The notes below the pieces were generated by a model. It was given only the letters and a program-made list of their open reading frames with translations, was not told the origin of the DNA and ran no database searches. The translations under genes and the position numbers were made by a program. Of a DNA stretch of 64,000 nucleotides, positions 30,005 through 42,637 are shown piece by piece (position 1 is the stretch's first letter; every line of letters starts with the position of its first letter). The DNA is from Branchiostoma floridae (Eukaryota; Chordata; Leptocardii; Amphioxiformes; Branchiostomatidae). The DNA is taken from positions 9,197,452 through 9,261,451 of the forward strand of contig NC_049992.1 in the NCBI RefSeq assembly GCF_000003815.2. The letters run 5' to 3'.

Positions 30005-31189
30005 AATGGTACCGTGGGACCAATCTGAAAGTGTAATGTATATTTTCGTAGTTTCAAGCCTCGCCGAATGACAGAATGTGCAAATTTGAAAATCCTTTCT
30101 ATCTGTTTAATGTTATGTTAAGCTAAGCTTCGCATTGGCAAAGAAATGGCTAATACAGCACCGGTAGCCTACTTAAGAAAAACCGCCACATAAAACAACT
30201 CTTCTGTACCTAAAGCTACGGGTTATTACCAAGTCTAATGAAGAGAAAACGATTGATAGAAAAAATGAGCAGCTGCTTTTTATACCAACTACCAGTGGGA
30301 AGTCTTCAATTGAGTCTTTTCCAGTTCTTTGAATCAGTCGACAACAAAGAATTGAAATATTTTCAAGTAATCATCTCTGTGTGTTGCTACGTGAAAGCAC
30401 AGCAAGACATACAACCCTTGACTGAGTTCATTGTTAAGGCATCCTTGGAAGGGAATTAAGGGTTCTTAAGGGTAGCAATCGTGTTGTGTAGTTAGTAAGG
30501 GTAATGAAACGAGACGTATTTTTTGGTTACTTAGCGTCCCTTGATGTCTGTATTCAAGATGACGTCAAGCTATGCACAGGAAATGATGACGTATGAAGAA
30601 ATAGCTTTACATGTTTGAAGTGTGCTGTTCACGCGACCTGGACTTGTTTGTGAATTAACACAGTCAGTTATGTCCACGACATTGATTTTAGGTGGCCCAC
30701 TCAAGGATATAAACCAAATACGGATTATGTTCTAGAATCTCGGAAGTCGAGATCTTGATGCCAAACTATTTAGCACTCTCTACCAGTAGGGCTTTTTAGA
30801 AGATCTTTATTGCATTCGCGATATGTTTCTTGCAATTGTGTACGAGGTCCCGTGTTTTTTTCTACTCTGCTGTACATCAGCGCTAGCCAAACCGACACTT
30901 CGAAAACTGTGATCTTATCCAGTTAATCATGTCTTTAAAACATGTACCCATAGATCTTAACATTGTTCTTATGACACAAGCTTCATGATAAGTTGAAGGG
31001 GCCGTCCCGTCAGTGAAAATGTGGGAGGGGGGTAATAGAAGAAGAAGAAGAACTTCATTGCACGACAATTGTAAAGGATACAATATATGGAGCCTTGTAC
31101 ATATAATACAAACAGAACAGTTTAACTACATGAGTTGCTAATATCTAAAATCTAAGAGACCTATCTATTTTGCGAATGGATAATATGTC
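30005..31189. other. intergenic, no gene recognised
   Basis: A CRE palindrome TGACGTCA is at 30560-30567. A fragment near 31047-31082 (AACTTCATTGCACGACAATT after a GAA run) is the reverse complement of the retroposon-tail sequence in family J. No gene. Confidence 0.5.
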
Positions 31190-31477
31190 AGTGCGGATGG
31201 GGGGGGGGGGGGTCGTCAGTGCAGGAATGGGGGGGGGGGGTCAGTACTGGTGTGGGTGGATGGCTGTCCTTCAATGCAAATTGGGTAGGTTGACGGTCCT
31301 TTAGTGCAGTTTTGGGAAATTGACGGTACCCGTCCCTCCATGAAGGTGTGTGTGTTTCAAGGGGGGGGGGGGGGGCGTCCATTCAAAATTTTTTTTTTTC
31401 GGGGGGGGGAAAAGGGGGACCCCCCCATCCAATTTTGGGGGGTTTAACGGCCCTTCAGGATGTTTGGGGGAATGGGG
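31190..31477 (+). repeat. G-rich minisatellite
   Basis: Diverged units of CAGTGCA, TTGGG, TTGACGG and GTCC carry G runs up to 13-14 long and lead into an assembly gap. On the plus strand there are many closely spaced G runs, so G-quadruplexes are likely. Base accuracy in the longest G runs is doubtful. Confidence 0.8.
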
Positions 31478-31577
31478 NNNNNNNNNNNNNNNNNNNNNNN
31501 NNNNNNNNNNNNNNNNNNNNNNNNNNNNNNNNNNNNNNNNNNNNNNNNNNNNNNNNNNNNNNNNNNNNNNNNNNNNN
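31478..31577. other. assembly gap (100 N)
   Basis: A 100-N placeholder directly after the poly-G tract. Its size is probably arbitrary. Confidence 0.95.
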
Positions 31578-31585
31578 TGATTCTC

Positions 31586-31840
31586 AGGTGTTTTGAGAGT
31601 CTTGGAACACCTGCTAAGGGCACCCCGTCGGGTCGCGTTGGGCCAATGATTACTTCGTTATTTTGGCATACAATTGTCCAATAACTACTGTATTAAAACG
31701 TAATAAGGTGTTAAACGTGCTGAGGTGTTTTGAGAGTCTTGAAACACCTGTGACGGACTCCCCGTCGGTTTGCGGTGGACTACAAAGTTCCAATGGGTCG
31801 TTATTTTGCATAACTACCGAATTAAAGGTACGAACTTTTC
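31586..31840 (+). repeat. two 136-bp tandem units
   Basis: AGGTGTTTTGAGAGTCTTGG at 31586 recurs as AGGTGTTTTGAGAGTCTTGA at 31722, followed in both by ACACCTG, CCCCGTCGG, CGTTATTTTG and a TACGAATTAAA-like stretch. The start of each unit can form a hairpin (AGGTGTT...AACACCT). Confidence 0.8.
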
Positions 31841-34800
31841 ACGCCCTTCTCCCAATTTCGTACAAACATGACAGCATTGCAAGCAAAGTTAAACATTTCA
31901 TGATAATTTCAGTCTATATTTTGCGTTGTTTTTGTTGTTTATTTTCAGTCGTTTGTGATCAGAGGTTCGTTGACTGTTCCGTTTTAACGATCATTATATC
32001 TTGACATGTAAGATATATTGCGTAATTATGAAAGTAGATTTTTTAATGAGGCGTTATCTATATGTCTTGTCTACTTTCCCAACCATTGACTATTTCTTCG
32101 AATTATTCAGACCATTTGTTTCATTTTTTTTTACATTACGCTGTTGTTTGTCTTTATGTATCTTAGACAACTAAAAAACAAGAAGATCTAACGCAAGCAA
32201 GAAAATTGATGAGACAATCAATGAAGACAACAGTTCTATCATTGTCTTACAGGTGTGATACAAGAGCACCATAAAGGGACTAGCTGTCCCGCCCACAGCG
32301 GGGGGATGCAAGATGGATTTTTGGTTTCTTTGATAAGACAACGTGCTCACACCTGTTTCTGAGGATCTTTAGAAAGATAAAGGACGTTCAGAGATCTTAA
32401 CTCTCCTTGGAATGATAAAACATTCAAGAATATGACTATCATTTCGTCCACAGGTCGAGCTATTTCCCTTGAAGGAATCTTGCAATTCTACCATTAATAT
32501 CTGGAATTTGCTTTTCCTCCTTCCTAAAGTTTACTGAATGTTTTTTTTCCAGAACCTTTCGTGCTTCTTTCATATTCTGTATCATTTCAGCGAAGTCGTT
32601 TGGTCCTGCCGCGATATTTCAAACGGGATTCCTACTGGAAAAAAGCGTGTGCTATGCACTTTCATTCCCAAGTAATTCCAAGACATCCACGAACAATTCC
32701 AACCTCGTAGGCTTCAAACAAATGTAGGTGTTTTAGTCATGATGACATACCGTCGTAAACTCTTTGTGTCAGGAATTTGCCATCATAGCAAACATCTGTT
32801 GTAACAAGTCGGACAATGAAGCGATCATCACAACAAATGCTGCTTTCGGATGACCACAAAATTACTGTTATTTTCCATGATTATCTCCCATGGCATCTCC
32901 CCCGTGAGTGTTGTAAAATGATAGGTCTTCAAACCGACGACTCCGCCCTGTTCGAGATTTTGAAAGACATGAACTTTTGACACCACTGAAAAGGAGAAAC
33001 ACCTGTTCACACACAAGGGAACAACAATTTAAGGCATGAAATGTTACAAAATACAAAATACTATAAACTACTAATAAAGTACTGTGCAATTTTCCCCATA
33101 TTAGAAACTCTCTCTCTCTCTCTTCCTTCTCGGTCTTCTGTTTTTCTTAGTGTTTCATTCACTGTTATGTCTGTCCATTCTCTGATATTATCCTCTCACC
33201 TTTTCCGTTGCGCATTGTGTTGTATCCTCCCTGGACGGTTCCATGTATGTAACATGATAGTAAATGATGTCGCACTGAAAGGTTAGATGGTGTTGTGTAG
33301 GCATTATTAGGTTGTGATCGAGTCTTCATTGGCTAAAGTAGATAAATGACCACTCAATTATCTGAAGACGTCTCAAAAGTATCAAAACACACCTGAATGC
33401 AGAGTGACCCTTTGACCGCGAGCAAGGGAAGATTTCGATCACTTGAAGATCCTTGGTGAAGCAATGCTTGGAGAATAGAAGTTAACGATTTAGGCCTGAA
33501 TTGAAACTTGCTGTGGAATAAAACAGACATTTGTGTCAACTTCAGTGATACTTATTATACTAATAAACACATTCAGGCTCTATCAGAATAAGTTAAGGCA
33601 AACAATTGCAAATGGAGTAATAAATACATCCAATGGCAGTGATTTTAACGTTAATTCTTATCCTTTAGAAAGATTTGTATCTTAAAACATTCTCCACTAC
33701 GTACTATTTATAGGTTCCCCGTCTTCTTTGTGTCTCTCGTGTTGTGTGTATCCAAGTGACTAGCTTTAGCCTAGGTCCCTTGTTTCCTCGCAAATGATTT
33801 TTTTTAAAGTTTAGCATTCGTGTAGTTTCTAATGCATGATCAAAGTGTGCTTGAATTAACTGTATGCGTAGGATATCGCTGAATGGCTGTTGTATGGGGT
33901 TGAACTGACACATCAAAGTGTCTATAAGGTCACGAGAGGTCACAACACACGTGCATGGGTCACTGAATTTACTCGGATATTAATAATCACCTATTTGTAA
34001 AAAAAAACCCGAGGGATAATCGCAAGTACATGTAGTATGAAATAATGATACCAGATACAGTGATATTAACAAATGGTACCTACCAGGAGTACCTACACTA
34101 AGATAACACATAAAGTAAAGTTAGATACTAAGATACAGAAATACTTCTGTAAAACGTAGCTTAACCAAATGATGATGTTTCCTATAGACCGTTTATGTAT
34201 AACGTTATATCAATATATAGATTTATGTACACCAAAAGTACTAGATCTAAAATGAATATCACATTCATATGTATTTTCCGGTGTATTTCATAAACATAAG
34301 ACTAGAAAGAACACGATGAGTTGCGGCATAATGCTTTTTAAGTTTTAATAAAAATACAGGATACATTTCAGAGCTAAATCATTTATCATCAATGCGGACG
34401 GACGTCAATAGAGGGCAACAATGACAGGGACTGTGGGAAAAGCCGGACTACAGTACATTCAATTACACACATCGCTACCCACGGGACAGGGCGCATTCAA
34501 ACCGTCTTTCTCAGAATCACGCACTGTGCGATGTCTGTTGTGCTTTCGGGATATAATTAAATCATGTAAAGATCTATCATTCGATACAATAAAGGCCAAG
34601 ACTAGTGAGTAGAAGGTATAAACATACATGAGAGAGAATAAAGCATAAAACCAAAATGAAAATTGCAACGTACATGTATGTGTGATGGTAGTTTCATCAC
34701 CATATTTGTGAGTCTTGCCGACATCATGTTTGAACTTTGAATACAGAAAATACATATAGATGTTTATATTTAGACAAAATTTATATCCCCCTTAAACTCA

Positions 34801-35376
34801 AGTACTATTATTTTAGGAATATCATTTTAAACGAACAGTGTATAGAGCAGTTCAGGACTTATAGAGGAAAGGCATTGATGCACTATTAATGACAAGGAAA
34901 GCAATCTATTTGTTACCCAACTGAACACTTTTATTGATTGAGAAACAACTTTTTTAAAAACTAATACCGGATCCAGGATCTATACAGATTTACATATCTG
35001 TCTAAAATAGTGTGCTTAAAGGTTGACTTTCGGTTTTCAATTCTAAACCGCCACCTAAGGTAAACTTTTCCTTTGAAGTAGGAAGATATAGACCTTTATA
35101 TCTACAAAGTCACGTGAAAAATGCGTGAAGAATTCGAATGTAAACAGTTTGTCAGTAAAATATCGAAGGATCAGAAGAAAGCAAAACCCCATATCGGAAA
35201 AAAAATATTTCAGAATTATTCAATCAGACAGTTTTTTTTTATGACGGAGACTAACACCGCACTACGGTCTATCACAATGTTGTATCTTTGAATAAAAGAA
35301 AGGGCCTTAAAGTTGTTGATCCTGCATATATATATCCACTTCTTGAAAAGATCCGACCACGTAGCAAAATACGGGG
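31841..35376. other. intergenic, no gene recognised
   Basis: About 3.5 kb of AT-rich sequence. A short CT run lies at 33110-33130. No frame has a recognisable domain, and no repeat family was identified by eye. Confidence 0.45.
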
Positions 35377-36432
35377 TTAAGCGTACATTATGAAAACGGA
35401 CAGCCATGTCGGACTCTGCGGTGAGGAACATTTGTGAGTCGGACCCACTGGAAGTTACACAAAGGAGGGTCAGGTGCACATAATGTGGGGCGTTCCGAAC
35501 TTCTCCACAATAGGGAAGGGTAGAATCAAAGCACCAACAACACAGACTTGATTAGAAACCACTACACAAAGGGCAGGGAACCACAGAGCTGGGTTAGTCT
35601 GAGGGCAGAAGGTGCTGTGTTTGGAAGTAGAGGTCAAATATTACACAAAGGAGTTTACTTAACCTCAGATTCAATTGGACAGGAGACCTGACTGTGGAGC
35701 GTGAGTTCTGGGGTTTGGCCACGCGAACTGTTGGAGAGCGGACAAAACGGCGGCACGGGGGCAAAACTTACAGGAAATGTGGTCACTTTTGTGTAGTATG
35801 TATACTATAGGATGCAAAGAGTCTTTATGTAAAGAAACCGTCACAACTATTGCATAAGTCGCAGGCTGTGTTCGCCTTGAATTGTTGTTTTTTTTTGCAT
35901 CGGAAGAAGCCTTTTTGCTCAAACGTTGAAGCTGAGAAGCTTTTCCGTAAAATAGAGCCGTTTTTATGAGTCAGAAAAGACTCCCTTAATGTGCTGAACT
36001 ATCAGATTCTCTTTGTCCGGAGGTTGGATAATTTTCCATTTTCCCACGAGAATGTTCACCCATAAAGCCAGACAGGAAGTTTCTCAACCGACGATATCTG
36101 AAAGAAAATTTCCATCTAAACTGAAAGAAGAAAAGAGACACAACATCGTCATGATAAATGTCCCGCCGCTGAACAAATATCTATAGAAGACGGCGTCAAA
36201 TCTGCCACATCTTCCATCATCACCACACCAACGTGTCTCTCAGCGCTTGCACACAGGAAAAATGGTTTCCAGCCTCGCTGTGTGCGTCTCTCCCAGTGAT
36301 GATCTATGTTATCATAAACATGCCGCCACCTGTTGAGCCGCTAGTGTGAAAAGTCTTTGTGTCAGACATGGAGCGGGGAAGAAGCTAGAATCGGTCCTGA
36401 ATGAAATCTGACACCGTAACATCTTGAATTAA
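35377..36432 (+). repeat. ~1-kb dispersed repeat, copy 1
   Basis: Runs from AAGCGTACATTATGAAAAC to CACCGTAACATCTTGAAT. It matches 53458-54422 on the opposite strand along nearly the whole length, and its first ~390 bp match 63377-63765. Long stretches are almost identical, for example ATGTGGGGCGTTCCGAACTT and ACCTGTTGAGCCGCTAGTGT. No coding frame survives in all copies, apart from a short shared minus-strand frame beginning MHLTLLCVTSSGSDSQ in copies 1 and 3. The element class is unknown. Confidence 0.85.
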
Positions 36433-37620
36433 ACCTTTTCTTTCCACAGACAAGTAGTTTTGAAACCCTTTATGTTCCTGTCAGCACAAAAGATGAACCT
36501 GGGAGAAGAGACGGCATGGAGTGATGATTGCGACTCGGAGCTGTGAGAATAGCCAAATAAAGGACAAAAAGACAGAATACAACAATGAATGCATCCTTTT
36601 ATTTGTCCACACCCAATGAATGCCACATGAAATGGACACCTACGAAAATTTAAGGTAGATGTTATATAGTAAGGAAACATTAGTTATGGATACATTTCTA
36701 ATACTTACTAAAATGTTGCAATCAGATTAATCATAATAGTATCAATCTGATTAGAATCAATAACTGATAAGATTGGAATGCTTATCAATTGTGTTTCAAG
36801 ATTACAGTATTTGGTACCTCATCTTTAATTTATGAAGTGCTAGATAACTTATGAAGTGTAGATAATGTAGAAGCGTGTTAGCCATAGTTGCCGTGATGTC
36901 GACAAAAAATCAACGAACTAACGACTTATCGGGTGTGTTTTGTTATTGGTTTATAGCCTATTGTCTATTCGGCCAATTTCTACCATTCCCAACGACATGT
37001 AGACCCTCGTACAGGCTAATTAGTTTACGCTGATTGTGCTTAGGGAGGGGCGTTTTGAGTCCTTCAGCTTGTGGTCACCCTAGCTGTTTCATCTGGACAC
37101 CGTCTTCGGGAAAGAGGGTGCCGTCAGGATTATTTTAGAAATCTGTAGACCTTGATTTCAGTCTCTGTGAGCTCTTGATTTCAATGCCAAGATATGTGTG
37201 TATGACCAAATATGTAACGTTACGGGCATTTGCCCCATAACTCCTCTTCTGTCCGTCCATGACAGTCACTTTTGAAAAGCACACAAAGCGTTCTGCTCGC
37301 ACCGAGCATTTTGTGTGAAACGTTCACAACAATACAGCGTATGATATGTCGTTATGCAGTCGAGAATGAAGACGACTAGAGTGCTCCACAACACCTGTTC
37401 AGTTTGGACTGGCGATGACCTCTAAATCCCCTTGGGCTAATCCTTCCCTGAAGGTCAAACTGTACAATTCACAATAGACGCCTTATGCTGAGGATTACGG
37501 TGTGAGTTTATCGTCTGTAAAATCATTTCATATCTGGGATCCGTGATCGGCCGTCACTCAAGAGGAACTGTGTGATTATTTGCTTTGGTGAACAGTGAAA
37601 TTAGTCGGATGTAATTCTAT
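36433..37620. other. intergenic, no gene recognised
   Basis: No coding or repeat signal seen. Confidence 0.45.
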
Positions 37621-37800
37621 TTCGCGGTAGCGGGAAAAAGGACTTTTCGCGATGGTTTAAGTTCGCGGTAGCACCATGCATTGTAGTCTCTTACTGCTAC
37701 GGAAAAATGTTCGCGGTGGTTTTAAGTTCGCGGTTTAGCAGCCACAGCGAAAACCGCGAACATTAAACCACAGCAAAGGTTTCTGCATTTACAGTATTTA
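37621..37800. mobile_element. TTCGCGG foldback repeat
   Basis: Repeats of TTTAAGTTCGCGGTAGC and GTTCGCGGTGGTTTTAAGTT, with the inverted AAACCGCGAACATTAAACCA at the right end. It is a palindromic non-coding element, rich in CGCG, in otherwise AT-rich DNA. Similar sequences are, as I recall, common in marine invertebrates. Confidence 0.65.
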
Positions 37801-40640
37801 CGAGGCCAATGGTCAAGCGACCCACCAGTACAAAAAGAAATGGCCAGCAAAAGTGTATTATGGCCACAAAAAAACGGAAAAAAGGCCCCATAGAGCCTGC
37901 TATGGAGGTTATCGGATGCATACCTGTTTAGTTTTTGCATTGACGATACACTTGTATAGTACTGTAGGAAATATAGCCATAAGAATCTTAGGGTAGTGTA
38001 TTTCTATTGTTGTCGAAAGTACATGTACTAGTATTTTCAGATAGTACGACTTTGCCACTGTTAACGCTATCACATTGACGTACAAAAGCATTTACAAGCG
38101 TGATACAATGCGTCTAATAAGGTCATCTAACAGCCATATATAGGGCCAAATTACTAGACTCATTTAACCCAAGTAATAGGAAATTTCCTTCATTATATTC
38201 AACAACCAGTTGGCTAGCTTTCTGGCGGGGCCATCCAAATATGAATATATATAACCATATCTGGCCTAGCGACCGAATGGAAAACTACAGCCATGCATGT
38301 TATCCATATTAGCATGATCTACCCAACATTATGTTCTTTACTGGTGCTATCTTTGGATAGAAATTGGTGATGATATAGAAATTTTGTCGTTGGAGAGAAA
38401 ACAAAGTGACTGATTCCTATAGGAATATAGTCAAGTCATGTTTATTGCACAACGATTGCAACAGGTACAATGTATGGCAAATAAAATGTATCATTAACAA
38501 CTACAAACTATCTACAACAGCATACAACAGTACACTAATCTAACATAACAGAAAATATGGCGGCATAGTGTATTTCACATTGTTAGAACACTACTTCTCT
38601 TTTGCATAGCAAGATATGTATATTGGCCTAGGTGGGACATGATAGAAGTACATTGAATGTTTCTCTAGACATGTCATAGTCGAATGAATACTGTACCTGC
38701 ATTTTTAACTCAGTACAGACGCTACCAATCAGGCATTCTAATGACATTCGAATGAGATATATCAGAACCCGGGAATGTATACCAAACCCATTATGATAAG
38801 CCATAGTAAATGCGCCCATTGTAGTGATTGTTGACAACGGTTTAAACATGACCTGTGTATGATCCTTTAAATCTCATCCTCGGGCGATATATTGAACATA
38901 GAGGTCTGTTGTTTCTTCAGACAGGTTTTTAAAACAGGAGAACGTAATCTCGACTAGATCTGAGGACTCCAGGCCACGGCTATCTTTAGGATAATGAGAT
39001 AAAATAGTTTTTCATAGTCTGGAATCGTTTTGTTGTGGATATGTTTATGTCGTGACTATATTTTATAGTCAAACCCGTACAATTGACCACCTCATGATGC
39101 ATACAACCTTGCCAACGTGGCCACTTTGTTTGACAGCCCATTCGATATTCTCCATTGACACAAAAAATAGCCACACCTGCCCCCATATAGGCAAGGTTTT
39201 ATTGGTCTAGTCAAGGATTGAAAACTCCTTGGTCCACTGATTGGTCTTCTTGGGTAGTTTTCGTATATTTGGAGGTACAGTATACAGTACTCACTCAATG
39301 AGAATGAAGAAAAGAGTCACAGTATAGACAGGCGGTCACTATCGACACTATTCTAAATGTTTATATCAATGGGAAAATCATATCAACAGGAACGCCGACC
39401 AGAAAGTACTAAACACATTGACCTTATGCAGGGTGGTCACAAGCATGGGTTTGACTTTACACTTGGCTGCGTTCAGAACTATGCTGGTTATGGGGTTATA
39501 GTGGGTTCCATTGAAAATGGCATTCTTCGTGTTTGCGTATAAGAATTTAGCAAAGGTTCCTAAATGCTGATATTGTTTGAGTTTTTTCGACCATCGCTAG
39601 CACAGCTTTTAAGACCACAACTCTGTAAGTACGGTACATCATGCAATATCATAATGCCTCTAAGACCACACATGAGGGGGGGGGGGGGGTGTAAGCCCAG
39701 CAAATCACCAGAAAATTGTTCTACTTCAATTCTAAAGGATTTCCTTGATCTTGAATGAAAGCAGCATTAGCCGTGAAGGCCATATTTTCACGGCCTCTTG
39801 ACTTTGAATCATCAAAAAAATTATATGCATAACATTAGCGGTACCCCTCCCACTGTACCACCCAAAGAGGATTGGACCATGGACAGTCACAATCACCCAT
39901 ATGGCAACAAGTTGACAGAAAGCTGCTTTGAATTTGATAGTCGACCACAAAGATCTGACTTTGAACTCAACGATTCCGTAATTTTTTTTTTACTTAACTT
40001 AGAAAGGAAAATATTAGTAGTTTTGGCCAGGATAAATTCCTTCACGTACAAAGTTTACCCCCTCCATGCCTGATTTCCATGGTCAATAGCGCTGCATGCA
40101 GGGCCAATTTGACCACCGCTGAGGCTGTACAATTGGCATTATTTAGCTCAGAATAATGGACTTTACTAACACCAAATCGCGGATGGGCCATTCACGGTTG
40201 TTGAAAAGATTAGAGTTCTTTACTGGAACCAAAGAACGAGAACTCCATATAAAAGATATATTTTCAGATTTTTTTTTCATCAAAGAAGTTCGATCCAAAA
40301 CCAGCCACTGTAAGACGAAACTTGCAGCACTTATCTATTCATATTTTAGGACCAATTGCCAAATATGCTAAACGGAGTAATATGCAGCCTCATATTACAG
40401 TAAACGTCAAGTAAAAAAAAACAAACAAACACTGACTTATACATCTGTATTAGTAAAATAAATTCGACTGTGGTTTAAAACACAAGAAGAATTGAACGAA
40501 GAATATTATTTCTTAACAAAGACCAGTGCTATACCTTCCAAAAATTTATAAGTAATCCCGATATTTTCTTGTCAAAACTCAGAACAACTTTTTGTTTGCT
40601 CTTAGTACTTTAAAAGCGTCCAGAGGTTTTAAAGTTCTTA
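37801..40640. other. intergenic, no gene recognised
   Basis: Contains a retroposon-tail-like fragment near 38441-38465 (TGTTTATTGCACAACGATTG) and a poly-G run at 39677-39688. No convincing gene. Confidence 0.45.
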
Positions 40641-40649
40641 CTGCAGCAA

Positions 40650-40680
40650 CACATACACACACACGCGCGCGCGCAAACAA
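40650..40680 (+). repeat. short CA/CG microsatellite
   Basis: ACACATACACACACACGCGC followed by GCGCG, a short alternating purine-pyrimidine tract. Confidence 0.85.
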
Positions 40681-41670
40681 ATGGACCCAGAACTGTACCT
40701 CCATTTCTCATCGAGGTAAAAGAAAAGCTCGACCTTGCCACCACCTCTTTAGCAACGTTTTATTTCTTTCCCCATCTGCCACCAATTGGAAAACACTCTC
40801 ACCTTTGCCCCTTCTCACAGTAAATTGCCAACCTCTTAACAGTTGGCACAAGTTGGACACAATATGGCGGAACAATGGTACGGTGGTAGGCCATGCTCAC
40901 AACACTCACCCCCTTGTGTCTTGTGCCTTATTTTGACCTATTCAAAAGAAGAATTAACCCATGTGAACTTGCACTTGGCTTCTAGGGTTATATTTGATTC
41001 AATTATGGCAGAGAAGTCTTGAACTTCGCAGTAAATGAAGTGCCCTGGACCTTATATCAGTAGAAAAGGGTAACAGATTGTCGTTGAAGAGCTCTGAAAT
41101 AGCCGTTTTGTCATCAATCATTGGGCGATACAAACTTCCTGCGTAGAGAGATTGAAAAGATTATAATGATTAATCCATCAAATATCTGGTCTTTTCATGG
41201 CATTCCTCTAGAACCATGCACTGTGTGTACGTTTCATGGTGGTTAAATGAGCAAAACGGTTTAAGAAAAAGTTACTCTTGTCCTGCTTATGCGCTTCAAA
41301 GAATAGTGTCTACCAAAGGATCCTATTAAAACCCAACTACACTTGGGGTAGAAAATGAGTGAATTGATAAGAAATGCATATCTGTTTTTATTGTTATTGC
41401 GGTGTGTGGTCTACCACCTATGAAGAACAATTTAGAGGCATAGGGACTGAATCCACAATTTTTAAATTTCTATATCCTGCGCAATACAATGTATATAACT
41501 AAAGAAACGATGGATCTTGTATGCTATCATTTTTATACCGTATGTTATAAATGATTTTAATATATAATGCATTATGGTTGCCCATGATATTTTTACATTC
41601 TTAAAATTTCAAATTATGAGTGTCAATCTTCAAATAGATATAACGGGTTGTATGTTACCTTTTACGTAAA
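40681..41670. other. intergenic, no gene recognised
   Basis: No recognisable feature. Confidence 0.45.
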
Positions 41671-42379
41671 TAGAGTCCATTCCAAGACACCATGAGGGTT
41701 TTTAGGCGATATTTATAATTAGTCTGAATCATTTTGAATAAAAGAATATCTGAACCACAATAATTAAATTATTTTCAAAAAATTGACTAAGAAAATACTA
41801 ATTTCTTTGAATTTCTTTGAATATTTTAGAAACACTTTGAAAGTAAAAGTACAAAAACATTTTTATTTAGAATAATTGTGAAACCTCTCTGTTATTATTT
41901 CACATTTACAAATATTTACAAAAAATGGTAAACCTGGCCAAATGGTAAAATTAGTTTATTGCCCCCATAAAAGTAAGCCCTATTGTTGCATCAGTATATT
42001 TTTAGATTTCACTGCTGGGCACTGGTGGATCCTTTGTGGTGGGCCATTGTTGCATGGCACCCAACCATACTTTGCAAGGATGTGTGAATTGCTATCTTCC
42101 CAGCCCACCGAACCATTTGCAAAAATGGTAGAAAATGGTACAAAATGGTAAATAATGGTAGAATGCTGTTATCATTATTTAGAAACCATCAGAAGTATCC
42201 AATTCCACACCATGAATATTTCCAAAGTTTTACAGGACCAGGGAAATATTTATAAAGTTGAAACAGTGTTAAAAATATTTCTGAAGTATCAAATGTCCTA
42301 GACATATAATTACAAAACTTTAAAATCAATTCTAAACAATGGCAACAAACATCCGCATGGTGTCTTGGAATGGACTCTA
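41671..42379. mobile_element. 709-bp TA-flanked non-autonomous element
   Basis: Perfect 24-bp terminal inverted repeats: TAGAGTCCATTCCAAGACAC plus CATG at the left, and the exact reverse complement at 42356-42379. The TA at each end fits the target duplication of Tc1/mariner transposons. The interior is about 70% A+T, with several AAAATGGTA motifs near 41920-42160, and has no transposase. Confidence 0.85.
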
Positions 42380-42637
42380 GGCAAATGGAAAATACGTTAA
42401 TCCAAAGCTTAACGATGTAGATATTAGTCGAATGTATGAAGGAATCGGGTACTTAGACCCTACGTAGGCTAGGTAGATGCTATTTCGTGTTTGATGTTCG
42501 GAAGTTTTGTTGTATTGTGTTTCTTGTCCAACGATTTCGCGCCACTTTTCCTTCATGGAAAACTTGTAGTCACAAAACCTGTAATTTTCAGCCTCCTTCG
42601 TAGTCGTAGATCTTTTGGGAGCGCTGGCGTTTATCTA

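Noticed and set aside
29465-30071. long frames with His-Thr and Cys-Val repeats
   Set aside because: They are translations of the CT/CA microsatellite.
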